Shown here piece by piece: positions 35,950 through 44,467 of a stretch of DNA of 64,000 bases. Below the pieces are notes generated by a model. It made no database searches. It had not been told where the DNA came from and saw nothing but the letters and a program-made list of their open reading frames with translations. How positions within the stretch are numbered: position 1 is the stretch's first letter; each line of letters opens with the position of its first letter. Source of the stretch: Hymenobacter properus (GTDB taxonomy: Bacteria; Bacteroidota; Bacteroidia; Cytophagales; Hymenobacteraceae); contig NZ_JADQDP010000002.1 in assembly GCF_015694735.1 (NCBI RefSeq), positions 1,116,001-1,180,000 of the forward strand, written 5' to 3'. The translations under genes were made by a program, and so were the position numbers.

Positions 35950-37290
35950 ATGGCAACTCTGACGCACCACGAAAGCGCCACGGCTGAACAGCTCGTTGTT
36001 ACGGATGGCGCCCGTAAAACATTTTTTGCCATCATCGCGGCCGGCGTGTTGGTTCTCATTCTCGGCATTCTGGCTCAGGTGATGGGCTGGGGAGCCGAAG
36101 AGCACGCCGCCGCGGCACACGCTGCCGGTGGCCACGCGGCGGCAGGTCACGCTGCTGCCGGGCACGAAGAAGGTAGCTCGGTACTGCTGAAGCGCATCAT
36201 TGTTAGCTTGTGGCACAGCAACGTGTTCTTCCTCGGTGTTTCGACCATCGGTACGGTTTTCATGGCCATCAACTATGTGGCGTATGCCGGCTGGTCGGTG
36301 ATGATTAAGCGTATCTCGGAAGCCCTCAGTGCTTGGATTATTCCTGGCGCGGTGATTATGCTGGTGGTTTTCATCGTAGGTCGCCACGATATCTTCCATT
36401 GGACCCACGAGGGTATCATGGACAAGATGATTAACGGCAAGCCGAACCCTGGCTACGACGAAATCATCGCCGGCAAGAGCGGTTTCCTCAACTTGCCGTT
36501 CTACCTCATCCGCATGGTGGTGTACCTCGCCATCTGGGCCTTCTTCAGCTACAAGCTGCGTCAGCTGTCGCTGGCCGAAGACCAACTGGGCGGCACGGTG
36601 TGGTTCCACAAGAGCGTGAATGCTTCGGCTCTGTTCCTCGTGCTGTATGCTGTGACGTCTTCGATGTCGGCTTGGGACTGGGTGATGTCGGTTGACACGC
36701 ACTGGTTCAGCACCATGTTTGGCTGGTACGTTTTCGCTTCGTGGTGGGTATCGGGCATTTCGGCCATCGCCCTTACGGCTATCTTCCTGAAGCAAGCCGG
36801 CTACCTACGTGCTTTGTCGACCAACCACCTGCACGACCTCGGCAAGCTAATGTTTGGTTTCAGTATCTTCTGGACCTACGTGTGGTTCGCCCAGTTCATG
36901 CTGATTTGGTACGCCAACCTGCCTGAAGAAGCTGTGTACTTCAACCAGCGCCTGGGTGGCTACGAAGGCCGTTACACTGGGATGTTCTACTTCAACATCC
37001 TTATCAACTTCGTATTCCCCTTCCTCGGCTTGATGACGCGCGACGCCAAGCGCCAGATGATTATCATGAAAATCGTCTGCATTGCCATTCTGATTGGCCA
37101 CTGGTCGGACTTTTATTTGATGTTTATGCCGGCAACTTTGCGCGGCGAAAATGGGTTCTTGATTGAGATTGGCATTGCCGCCATCTTCCTGGGTGCCTTC
37201 CTGATTCTCTTCACGCGCCGTTTAGCTTCGGCTTCGCTCGTGCCGGTGAATCACCCCTTCCTGGACGAAAGCATTCACCACACTACTTAA
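35950..37290 (+). CDS. actF: Alternative complex III subunit ActF, NrfD-related membrane protein
   Basis: A 446-residue polytopic subunit, the paralogue of ActC, with about ten TM helices. Between TM1 and TM2 it has a His/Ala segment with His at 52, 57, 62, 67 and 72, a strict five-residue spacing. Core blocks include VSLWHSNVFFLGVS, WDWVMSVDTHWFSTMFGWYVFASWW (two pieces) and FWTYVWFAQFMLIWYANLPEE. It should pair with ActC in the membrane. About 100 bp with a hairpin element separate it from coxB. Confidence 0.93.
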   Translation: MATLTHHESATAEQLVVTDGARKTFFAIIAAGVLVLILGILAQVMGWGAEEHAAAAHAAGGHAAAGHAAAGHEEGSSVLLKRIIVSLWHSNVFFLGVSTIGTVFMAINYVAYAGWSVMIKRISEALSAWIIPGAVIMLVVFIVGRHDIFHWTHEGIMDKMINGKPNPGYDEIIAGKSGFLNLPFYLIRMVVYLAIWAFFSYKLRQLSLAEDQLGGTVWFHKSVNASALFLVLYAVTSSMSAWDWVMSVDTHWFSTMFGWYVFASWWVSGISAIALTAIFLKQAGYLRALSTNHLHDLGKLMFGFSIFWTYVWFAQFMLIWYANLPEEAVYFNQRLGGYEGRYTGMFYFNILINFVFPFLGLMTRDAKRQMIIMKIVCIAILIGHWSDFYLMFMPATLRGENGFLIEIGIAAIFLGAFLILFTRRLASASLVPVNHPFLDESIHHTT

Positions 37291-37297
37291 GGTTAGA

Positions 37298-37391
37298 TTT
37301 AAGTGTACAGTATTAAGTAGCCGGCCTCAGCCGGCGCTTTTGCACAACTCTTAATACTTACTGCTCAGTACTTACTACTACAAACTCAATG
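37298..37391. repeat. Heptad-periodic element with central GC hairpin between actF and coxB
   Basis: The right half (37350-37391) reads in 7-nt steps, each starting with CT: CTTAATA, CTTACTG, CTCAGTA, CTTACTA, CTACAAA, CTCAATG. The coxB ATG falls in the last step. The left half (37298-37320) pairs in part (AGTATTAAG with CTTAATACT). A tight hairpin CCGGCctcaGCCGG lies at the centre (37321-37334). Confidence 0.65.
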
Positions 37392-38465
37392 ACTGCTCTG
37401 ACCATTTTGCTGGTGTTGGTGTTGCTGTTGGTCGTATTCGGCCTGCTGTTTCGCCTGCAGATTCTGACTTCCATTTTCTCGGGTACTTTCACCCGTGATA
37501 TCGGCATGAGCAATAGCGTTAACGCTATTCTGATGATTGTATTCCTTGTTGTGGGTGGTGCCTGGTTTGCGTATTCGTTTGTTGAGAATTTCAACAAGAT
37601 GAATCCGGCCATTGCCTCCGTGCACGGCCATCAGATGGAACGTATGTTCTGGACGACGATGGCGGTGATTGGCGTAGCTTTCGTCATCACCCAGGTTCTG
37701 CTGTTCGGTTACTCCTATAAGTACCAGCACAAGGAAGGCCGTCGCGCTTACTTCTTTGCTCATAACAACAAAATCGAGGTTATCTGGACGATTATCCCGG
37801 CCATTGTAATGGCTTCGCTGATTTTCGCTGGCTGGAAAGCCTGGACCCGCATAACCGGTCCGGCTCCTAAAGACTCAGTAGTGGTGGAAGTAATGGGCAA
37901 GCAGTTCAACTGGCTGGTACGTTACCCCGGCCGCGACATGAAGCTGGGCGTGATTAACTACCGCATGATTGACGCCGTGAACGAGTGGGGCTTCGACCTG
38001 AGCGACAAGTCGGCCCTCGACGACTTCACGACCAACGAAATTCACGTACCCAAAGGCGTACCGGTGCTGATTAAGATTCGCTCGCGCGACGTGTTGCACG
38101 CTGTGTACATGCCGAACTTCCGCGTGCAGATGTATGCCGTACCTGGCATGCCGACCCGCTTCTGGTTTACCCCAACGCTTTCGACCGACGAAATGCGCGC
38201 CAAGCTCGGTAACCCCAAGTTCAACTACGAACTGGCTTGCAACCAGCTTTGCGGCGGTAGCCACTTCGCTATGAAAGCCACGGTGATTGTGGACGAGCCC
38301 GACGATTATCAAAACTGGTATGCGTCGCAGCAGTCGTTCTCGGCTAAAAACCCGGACGTGCTGGCTGCTTTCCAGCAAAAAGCCAAAACGCTGGCCCAGC
38401 CGGTAGCCGCTGAGCCCGAAGCTAAGGAAACTGCTCCTGCTCCCTTAGCTGCCGCCTCTTACTAA
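37389..38465 (+). CDS. coxB: Cytochrome c oxidase subunit II (CuA)
   Basis: A 358-residue subunit. It has about four hydrophobic helices (residues 1-25, 38-62, 84-108, 128-150) rather than the usual two, followed by a periplasmic cupredoxin domain. The CuA ligands are visible: His237 in DVLHAVYMPNF, then CNQLCGGSHFAM with Cys284, Cys288, His292 and Met295. The residue between the cysteines that is often Glu is Gln, which is acceptable because the ligand there is the main-chain carbonyl. A short Ala/Glu/Pro tail follows. No heme c motif is present, so this is not a caa3-type fusion. Confidence 0.95.
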   Translation: MTALTILLVLVLLLVVFGLLFRLQILTSIFSGTFTRDIGMSNSVNAILMIVFLVVGGAWFAYSFVENFNKMNPAIASVHGHQMERMFWTTMAVIGVAFVITQVLLFGYSYKYQHKEGRRAYFFAHNNKIEVIWTIIPAIVMASLIFAGWKAWTRITGPAPKDSVVVEVMGKQFNWLVRYPGRDMKLGVINYRMIDAVNEWGFDLSDKSALDDFTTNEIHVPKGVPVLIKIRSRDVLHAVYMPNFRVQMYAVPGMPTRFWFTPTLSTDEMRAKLGNPKFNYELACNQLCGGSHFAMKATVIVDEPDDYQNWYASQQSFSAKNPDVLAAFQQKAKTLAQPVAAEPEAKETAPAPLAAASY

Positions 38466-38487
38466 TAACATTTTAAGGTATCCTGCT

Positions 38488-40380
38488 ATGTCAGACATGA
38501 CACCTAAGCCCAATCTATCGCCTAGCGTTGAAGCGAAAGGCGGCCTTGGTACCGCCCCGGTGCCGAGCACCGAGCACGGCGACCATCTGCTTCACGACGA
38601 CCATGACCACGAGCACCACGACCAGCATTGGCTGTGGAAGTATGTGTTCAGCCAAGACCATAAGCAGATTGCCAAGCAGTTCCTGATTACGGGTATGTTC
38701 TGGGCTATTCTGGGCGGCACGCTGTCCAGCTTGTTCCGCTTGCAGTTGGGTTGGCCCGAGAGTTCGTTGCAGTGGCTGACGCCCTTCCTCGGCCACTGGA
38801 TTCAGGCTGGCAAGCTCAACCCGGAGTTCTACTTGGCGTTGGTAACCATGCACGGCACCATCATGGTGTTCTTCGTGCTAACCGCGGGTCTTTCAGGTAC
38901 ATTCTCGAACTTCCTGATTCCGCTGCAGCTTGGCGCACGTGACATGGCTTCCGGCTTCATGAATATGCTCTCGTACTGGTTCTTCTTCCTGTCGAGCGTG
39001 GTGATGTTCTCGTCGCTGTTCATCGAAACTGGCCCTGCCGCTGCTGGCTGGACTATCTACCCGCCGCTGAGTGCCCTGCCGCAGGCCATTCCCGGTTCGG
39101 GCACGGGTATGACCATGTGGTTGATGTCGATGGCATTGTTTATCGTGTCGCAGCTGCTGGGTGGCGTGAACTACGTGACTACGGTTATCAACCTGCGTAC
39201 CCGCGGCATGAGCATGAGCAAAATGCCTCTCACCATCTGGGCATTTTTCCTGACAGCTATCCTCGGCATCCTGTCGTTCCCGGTGCTATTCTCGGCCGCG
39301 CTGCTGCTGATTTTTGACCGCTCGTTTGGTACCTCGTTCTTCTTGTCGGATATCTACATTGCCGGGCAGGCGCTGAGCAACCAAGGCGGTTCGCCGGTAT
39401 TGTTCCAGCACTTGTTCTGGTTCCTGGGCCACCCGGAAGTGTACATTGTGATTATGCCTGCCATGGGCATGGTGTCGGAAATTCTGTCGACCAACGCCCG
39501 CAAGCCCATCTTCGGCTACCGCGCTATGATTGGCTCGCTGATTGGCATCTCGCTGCTGTCGTTCGTTGTGTGGGCTCACCACATGTTTGTGACCGGCATG
39601 AACCCCTTCCTCGGTTCGGTTTTCATGTTCCTGACGCTGATTATCGCCGTGCCCTCGGGTGTGAAGGTATTCAACTGGCTGGCTACGCTGTGGCGCGGTA
39701 ACATCCGCTTCACGGCCGCAATGCTCTTCTCTATCGGCTTTGTGTCGCTGTTCATTTCGGGCGGTCTGACGGGTATTATCCTCGGCAACGCTACGCTCGA
39801 CATTCAGATGCACAACACCTACTTCGTGGTAGCTCACTTCCACTTGGTAATGGGTAGCTCGGCATTCTTCGGCTTGTTTGCTGGGGTTTACCACTGGTTC
39901 CCGAAAATGTTCGGTCGCATGATGGATGAGAAGCTGGGTTACATCCACTTCTGGCTGACGTTCATCGGTGTTTATCTGGTGTTTATGCCGATGCACTACG
40001 TGGGCATTGCCGGTTTCCCCCGCCGTTACTACGCTTGGACGGGCTTTGATTCCTTTTCGCAATTTGCTGACATGAACAAGTTCATCTCGATTGCGGCCAT
40101 CCTTGCTTTCCTTGCTCAGTTTATCTTCGTCTTCAACTTCTTCTACAGCATCTTCCGTGGCCGTCGGGCCAGCCAGAACCCCTGGCGCTCGACCACGCTG
40201 GAGTGGACGACGCCCATCGAGCCCGGCCACGGCAACTGGCCTGGCGAGATTCCCGCCGTGTACCGCTGGCCCTACGACTACAGCAAGCCCGGTTCGGATG
40301 TGGACTTCATTCCGCAGCACATCCCGTACTCGCAAACGCAGTCGTCGAACCTGCCCTATGAGCAGGAATTGGCCGACTAA
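38488..40380 (+). CDS. coxA: Cytochrome c oxidase subunit I (heme-copper oxidase, A family)
   Basis: A 630-residue catalytic subunit with 12 or more TM helices. Heme and CuB ligands are visible: the HGTIMVFFVLTAG block, GHPEVY with His315 and the cross-linked Tyr319, WAHHMF, and HFHLVMG with the heme ligands. Glu317 in HPE is the D-channel Glu of the A1 subtype, and PSGVKVFNW has the K-channel Lys. The N-terminus (residues 30-47) is rich in His and Asp. It reduces O2 to water with electrons from ActA/ActE through CoxB. A strong terminator follows. Confidence 0.97.
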   Translation: MSDMTPKPNLSPSVEAKGGLGTAPVPSTEHGDHLLHDDHDHEHHDQHWLWKYVFSQDHKQIAKQFLITGMFWAILGGTLSSLFRLQLGWPESSLQWLTPFLGHWIQAGKLNPEFYLALVTMHGTIMVFFVLTAGLSGTFSNFLIPLQLGARDMASGFMNMLSYWFFFLSSVVMFSSLFIETGPAAAGWTIYPPLSALPQAIPGSGTGMTMWLMSMALFIVSQLLGGVNYVTTVINLRTRGMSMSKMPLTIWAFFLTAILGILSFPVLFSAALLLIFDRSFGTSFFLSDIYIAGQALSNQGGSPVLFQHLFWFLGHPEVYIVIMPAMGMVSEILSTNARKPIFGYRAMIGSLIGISLLSFVVWAHHMFVTGMNPFLGSVFMFLTLIIAVPSGVKVFNWLATLWRGNIRFTAAMLFSIGFVSLFISGGLTGIILGNATLDIQMHNTYFVVAHFHLVMGSSAFFGLFAGVYHWFPKMFGRMMDEKLGYIHFWLTFIGVYLVFMPMHYVGIAGFPRRYYAWTGFDSFSQFADMNKFISIAAILAFLAQFIFVFNFFYSIFRGRRASQNPWRSTTLEWTTPIEPGHGNWPGEIPAVYRWPYDYSKPGSDVDFIPQHIPYSQTQSSNLPYEQELAD

Positions 40381-40404
40381 CTCAGCTGAGTTGATAAAGT
40401 CCCG

Positions 40405-40439
40405 AAGCGGGCCGCCTGACCGGCGGCCCGCTTTTTTTC
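40405..40439 (+). terminator. Rho-independent terminator after coxA
   Basis: The stem AAGCGGGCCGCC / GGCGGCCCGCTT is followed by T7. It begins about 25 nt after the coxA stop, so it can split the act-coxBA transcript from the ctaA block. Confidence 0.9.
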
Positions 40440-40463
40440 TGCAAACGGCAATAGTTTATAGCA

Positions 40464-41615
40464 ATGGATAATCTGATAATAAGTCCTGTGGAACGCCGGT
40501 TTCGCTTTGTTGGATTACTGACCGTAGTAGCGGTTTATCTACTGATTTTGGTAGGAGGCATCGTGCGCAGCACGGGCAGTGGCATGGGCTGCCCAGATTG
40601 GCCCAAATGTTTCGGCAGTTGGGTGCCTCCTACGAAAGCCAGCGAATTGCCCACCAATTACAAAGAGATTTATACCGCACAGAGGGTCGCAAAAAATCAG
40701 AAGCTGGCCCGCACGCTCCAACGGCTTGGGTTCGCCCAAGTGGCTGGCAGCATTTTCGCGCATCCGACGCAATACATCGAAACCGATTTTAATCCCGTAA
40801 AAACCTGGATTGAATATGTGAACCGCCTGCTGGGTGCGCTCATTGGCATCTTTGTTTTCTTGACGGTGGTTTTCGCCTGGCCCTATTGGCAACGCGACCG
40901 GACGGTTTTTTGGCTGGCTTTCGCGTCGTTCTTGCTTACCGGCGTGCAAGGATACCTAGGCTCATTGGTGGTATCGACAAATCTATTGCCGGTGATGGTG
41001 ACCGTGCATATGGCGTTGGCTTTGCTTATCGTAGCCCTGCTGCTTTATGCGGTTGGCCGGGCGCGGTGGGGTAGGGAAGGGGCGACTAAAACTGTCGCCC
41101 CAATACAGACAGGCACTCATTTAGCGGCAGCATCTACTGCTACGATGCCGAATCTGAGTATACAGCTATGGCTTTGGGCGGCACTGTTGCTCACCTTTTG
41201 GCAAATAGTGCTGGGTACGCAGGTGCGGGAGCAAATTGATATTGTATCGGCCGCTGCCGGATATGCAGCCCGGGAAACATGGGTTTCCAAAGTAGGCAGT
41301 GTGTTTAGCATTCACCGCACAGTATCGGCTGCAGTGTTGTTGCTCAACGTTTATGTCAGCTATGAGCTGTGGCGGTGGGGTAATGTGCGGCTACGCCGGT
41401 TGGTGACGGCCACGCTTGCTGTTATTGGCTTAGAAATCCTGGCTGGCATCATTCTCGCCTCGTTTTCTTTTCCTGCAGCCGTACAGCCGGTACACCTGAC
41501 GCTGGCCACGGTGCTGTTCGGCATTCAATTCTTGCTGCTGTTGGCGGTGGGGCGGGCGCGGAAAGTTCCGGAAACTCTTGCGCCGTCCGATGCCGCCCGA
41601 CGGGTTGTTGCGTAA
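40464..41615 (+). CDS. ctaA: Heme A synthase, COX15/CtaA family
   Basis: A 383-residue membrane enzyme with about eight TM helices that oxidises heme O to heme A. Blocks: GGIVRSTGSGMGCPDWPKC, with its Cys pair, then WIEYVNRLLGALIG, VTVHMALALL, SIHRTVSAAVLL and QPVHLTLATVL. The last three supply heme His ligands. In the first helical bundle, the position that is often His reads Asn (EYVNR). I recall the same in other Bacteroidota members, so it may be a lineage trait. It follows the coxA terminator directly. Confidence 0.93.
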   Translation: MDNLIISPVERRFRFVGLLTVVAVYLLILVGGIVRSTGSGMGCPDWPKCFGSWVPPTKASELPTNYKEIYTAQRVAKNQKLARTLQRLGFAQVAGSIFAHPTQYIETDFNPVKTWIEYVNRLLGALIGIFVFLTVVFAWPYWQRDRTVFWLAFASFLLTGVQGYLGSLVVSTNLLPVMVTVHMALALLIVALLLYAVGRARWGREGATKTVAPIQTGTHLAAASTATMPNLSIQLWLWAALLLTFWQIVLGTQVREQIDIVSAAAGYAARETWVSKVGSVFSIHRTVSAAVLLLNVYVSYELWRWGNVRLRRLVTATLAVIGLEILAGIILASFSFPAAVQPVHLTLATVLFGIQFLLLLAVGRARKVPETLAPSDAARRVVA

Positions 41616-41620
41616 CTTTG
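41613..41620 (+). promoter_or_regulatory. Possible -7 element upstream of ctaB
   Basis: TAACTTTG matches TAnnTTTG exactly, overlapping the ctaA stop region, 65 nt before the ctaB ATG. No -33 box is seen at good spacing. Confidence 0.3.
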
Positions 41621-41684
41621 CGGCCCGTTTGGCTTGCTTCCGTGTTTGCGGACTGGGCCGGCGGAGTCATTATTAGACGTATTG

Positions 41685-42536
41685 ATGGTTAAGGCCCGCG
41701 CCTATTTTCAGCTGCTCAAGTTCCGGCTTTCGCTCACGGTAGCGTTTTCCAGCGCAATTGGGTACCTGCTTGGTGCGCACGAGTTCAGTTGGAGCCAGGC
41801 CCTGCTGGTGATGCTGGGCGGCCTGCTTGTCACGGGCTCGGCCAACATCATCAACCAAGTTCACGAGCGGGAACTGGATAAGATGATGACCCGCACGGCC
41901 AAGCGCCCGCTGCCCCTGGGCATCATCTCGCCAGCCGAAGCATGGGTGTTCTGCGTGTTGCTGGGTGTGGCTGGGCTGGGGTTGCTGGCTTACGCGTTCA
42001 ACCCGCTCACAGCCGCGCTGTCGCTGCTGTCGCTGATTCTCTATGGCTTCATCTACACGCCGCTCAAAACGATTTCGCCGGTTTGCGTGGCCGTGGGGGC
42101 AATTCCCGGTGGGCTGCCGCCGCTCATTGGGTGGGTAGCAGCAACGGGCTATATCGGCGTGGAGGCTTGGGTGCTGTTCGGTATTCAGTTCATGTGGCAG
42201 TTTCCGCACTTCTGGGCCATTGCCTGGGTGGCTGATGAGGATTATAAGCGGGCGGGTTTCAAGATGCTGCCTTCGCCGGGCAACCGCGACATCCGCACCG
42301 CCTTTCAAATCATGACCTACACCATGCTGCTGATTCCGCTCAGCCTGTTGCCACTTGAATTCAATATTTCGGGTCGGATTTCTGCGCTGGTGGCGGTGGT
42401 GTGCGGTGTGCTCTTCTTGCTGCTCACGATACAACTGATGCGTACCCGTTCGCGCAAGGCGGCACTGCGCATCATGTTCGCTTCTTTTTTATACCTGCCC
42501 ATCGTTCAAATTGCGCTGGTACTGGACAAAATCTGA
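41685..42536 (+). CDS. ctaB: Protoheme IX farnesyltransferase (heme O synthase)
   Basis: A 283-residue UbiA-family membrane prenyltransferase that makes heme O for heme A. The start MVKARAYFQLLKFRLSL matches the family; 17 upstream in-frame codons do not. The first active-site loop reads NIINQVHERELDKMMTRT and KRPLPLGII, and the second WVADEDYKRAGFKML with its Asp pair. About nine TM helices follow in order. It lies 69 bp after ctaA. Confidence 0.95.
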   Translation: MVKARAYFQLLKFRLSLTVAFSSAIGYLLGAHEFSWSQALLVMLGGLLVTGSANIINQVHERELDKMMTRTAKRPLPLGIISPAEAWVFCVLLGVAGLGLLAYAFNPLTAALSLLSLILYGFIYTPLKTISPVCVAVGAIPGGLPPLIGWVAATGYIGVEAWVLFGIQFMWQFPHFWAIAWVADEDYKRAGFKMLPSPGNRDIRTAFQIMTYTMLLIPLSLLPLEFNISGRISALVAVVCGVLFLLLTIQLMRTRSRKAALRIMFASFLYLPIVQIALVLDKI

Positions 42537-42544
42537 CTAAAAAT

Positions 42545-42616
42545 GGTTATCAATTAGCAGCTGCCAGGGGAGCTGATGGATATTCTTTATCCTCAATTCC
42601 TGCAAATCGGCTGCTG
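42545..42616. repeat. Possible degenerate heptad hairpin between ctaB and the subunit III gene
   Basis: GTTATCAATTAGCAGC near 42546 and GGCTGCTGATAAC near 42609 are inverted with a small bulge. A 7-nt period is only faintly visible. I group it with the elements at 27560, 30091, 37298 and 44036 with low confidence. Confidence 0.35.
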
Positions 42617-42644
42617 ATAACTCATCTTCATAATTACCTATTTT

Positions 42645-43235
42645 ATGAATCCACGTCCCGAAATTTTATCTGAAAAAGAAGTCGGCTTGGGCTGGCACCC
42701 CAAGCGTGTGCTGCTCATTCTGCTCATCTTTAGCATCATCATGATGTTTGCGGCTTTCACCAGCGGCTACATCGTGCGGCGCGACGAAGGCAACTGGCGC
42801 GAGTTCGACCTGCCGGCTTCGTTGCTCATTAACTCCATCCTGATTGCGTTGAGCAGCGCGAGCATGCAATGGGCTTATTTCTCAGCCCGTAAGGATGAAA
42901 TCAGCCGGGTAAAAACCGGTCTCCTCATCACGCTGGCATTGGGCGTGGCCTTCCTGATTGGGCAGTTCCGCAGCTTTGGCGATTTGGTGGCTGGCAATAC
43001 CTATTTTGGCGGGGCCGACGCCAATCCCTCCGGTTCGTTCGTATACGTGCTCATGGGCGTGCACGCTTTTCACTTAGTGACGGGGCTTATTTTTCTGGCG
43101 GTAGTGCTGCGCCGGGCCCTTAACTATCAGGTGCATTCGCGCTCCATGCTCTCCATTGGCAACGCTACCCTGTACTGGCACTTCCTGGGCGGCCTTTGGC
43201 TGTACCTGTATTTGTTCTTACTTTTGAACCACTAA
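42645..43235 (+). CDS. Cytochrome c oxidase subunit III-like protein, first copy
   Basis: A 196-residue membrane protein with five TM helices, the shorter five-helix form of the subunit III family. Blocks: FAAFTSGYIVRRDEGNW, MQWAYFSARKDE, GSFVYVLMGVHAFHLVTGL, and YWHFLGGLWLYLYLFL. His and Glu-type positions in the last helices match the COX3 signature GxHxxHxxxGL in part. It lies 22 bp before the second, longer subunit III gene. Confidence 0.9.
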   Translation: MNPRPEILSEKEVGLGWHPKRVLLILLIFSIIMMFAAFTSGYIVRRDEGNWREFDLPASLLINSILIALSSASMQWAYFSARKDEISRVKTGLLITLALGVAFLIGQFRSFGDLVAGNTYFGGADANPSGSFVYVLMGVHAFHLVTGLIFLAVVLRRALNYQVHSRSMLSIGNATLYWHFLGGLWLYLYLFLLLNH

Positions 43236-43257
43236 AACGACGTTTACGCTGTCCGCT

Positions 43258-44031
43258 ATGGCCCATTCGACCACTTTGCAGTCATCCGCTGCTGCTGCTA
43301 CCCACGACGCTCCACGCACCGGCAACTGGGATGGCGGCAACGAACCCTTCAAGGCGAGCTACGGCAAGCTGATGATGTGGTTCTTCCTGCTGTCTGACGC
43401 TTTCACCTTCGCTGCCTTCCTCACCACTTATGGCATGATTCGCCACAAGCACGAGGTATTCACCGGCGAAGCCAAAGATTTCTTCTTCAGCACGCGGTGG
43501 TGGCCTATTCCGGACCACGTTTTCAACGCCTTCCCTGGCATGGGCGAGGCTAACGTACCCCTGGGTTTCGTGGCCTTGATGACCATGATTCTGATTCTGA
43601 GCTCCGTAACGATGGTACTGGCCGTAGAAGCTGGCCACCGCATGGACAAGAAAGACGTGCAGAAATGGCTGCTGTGGACCATCCTGTTTGGCAGCACCTT
43701 CCTGCTCAGCCAGGCTTGGGAATGGACGCACTTCATCCACGGCCACGCCGAGCCCACCATCATGGCTGATGGCACGAAGCTGTACGGCGCCAACCTGCAC
43801 ATGAACCAGTACGGTCCAGTGCTCTTCGCTGACTTGTTCTTCTTCATCACCGGCTTCCACGGCACGCACGTATTCTCGGGCGTCTGCCTGCTGGTGTGGT
43901 GCTTCATTGCCACCACCAACGGCACGTTCGAAAAGCGCGGCCACTACGAGATGATTGAGAAAATCGGCCTCTACTGGCACTTTGTGGACCTGGTGTGGGT
44001 GTTCGTGTTCACCTTCTTCTACCTCGTTTAA
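43258..44031 (+). CDS. Cytochrome c oxidase subunit III, second copy
   Basis: A 257-residue membrane protein. Early block KASYGKLMMWFFLLSDAFTF, then FLLSQAWEWTHFIHGH, FFFITGFHGTHVFSGV and YWHFVDLVWVFVFTFFYLV, which are COX3 signatures. It is longer than the neighbouring copy mainly in the loop between the second and third helices. Having two subunit III genes in tandem is common in Bacteroidota. Both probably join the same oxidase. Confidence 0.94.
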   Translation: MAHSTTLQSSAAAATHDAPRTGNWDGGNEPFKASYGKLMMWFFLLSDAFTFAAFLTTYGMIRHKHEVFTGEAKDFFFSTRWWPIPDHVFNAFPGMGEANVPLGFVALMTMILILSSVTMVLAVEAGHRMDKKDVQKWLLWTILFGSTFLLSQAWEWTHFIHGHAEPTIMADGTKLYGANLHMNQYGPVLFADLFFFITGFHGTHVFSGVCLLVWCFIATTNGTFEKRGHYEMIEKIGLYWHFVDLVWVFVFTFFYLV

Positions 44032-44035
44032 TCTC

Positions 44036-44114
44036 GAGTGTTGACTGCTGAATGGCAGGGCTGAATTTCAAATTCACCCTCCGTTCAACCCTAAACCCTC
44101 AACATTCAAAATTT
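44036..44114. repeat. Degenerate heptad hairpin between subunit III and subunit IV genes
   Basis: The left half (44036-44066) and right half (44067-44114) are an imperfect inverted repeat. The last 21 bases (44094-44114) are identical to 27615-27635 in the rpsR-rplI element, including CCCTCAACATTCAAAA. It fills the gap before the subunit IV start codon. Confidence 0.75.
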
Positions 44115-44119
44115 CAATA

Positions 44120-44464
44120 ATGGCTTCCCACGCAACTACTGAGCACACGCTCGCTCCCGGCGAAATTGCTAAGCCGAACACCGGCTGGATTTGGAAAACC
44201 TTCTTCGTGCTGGTTGGCATCACGGCCATCGAATTCGTGTTCGTGTTCCTGATGCACCCGAGCACGCTGCGCAACAGCATTTTCATTGTCCTCACCATCT
44301 TCAAGGCCTTCTTCATCGTGGCTGAGTTCATGCACTTGAAGCATGAAACCAAGGGCCTGATTTGGACCATCCTTATTCCGCTGGCGTTGCTGGTGTGGCT
44401 GCTGGTGGCTTTGATTACGGAAGGCTCGTTCATCGGCGAAGTCCTGCAAAACATGTTTAAATAG
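44120..44464 (+). CDS. Cytochrome c oxidase subunit IV (CyoD/COX4 prokaryotic type)
   Basis: A 114-residue membrane protein with three TM helices. WKTFFVLVGITAIEFVFVF, FKAFFIVAEFMHLKHE and LLVWLLVALITEG match prokaryotic COX4. The motif MHLKHE after the second helix is typical. It is a small accessory subunit that helps oxidase assembly. It sits 3 bp before the SCO-like gene. Confidence 0.92.
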   Translation: MASHATTEHTLAPGEIAKPNTGWIWKTFFVLVGITAIEFVFVFLMHPSTLRNSIFIVLTIFKAFFIVAEFMHLKHETKGLIWTILIPLALLVWLLVALITEGSFIGEVLQNMFK

Positions 44465-44467
44465 CCG

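Noticed and set aside
36100..36180. Short Ala/His-coding direct repeats in actF as a DNA repeat element
   Set aside because: The repetition is explained by the protein-level His-x4 pattern, is in frame, and does not extend beyond the gene.
35173..36795. 540-codon minus-strand open frame across actE and actF
   Set aside because: It spans two real genes on the plus strand with known families. It is a shadow.
39286..40335. 349-codon minus-strand open frame across coxA
   Set aside because: CoxA on the plus strand has all heme-copper ligands. The antisense frame is Arg/His-rich with no domain.
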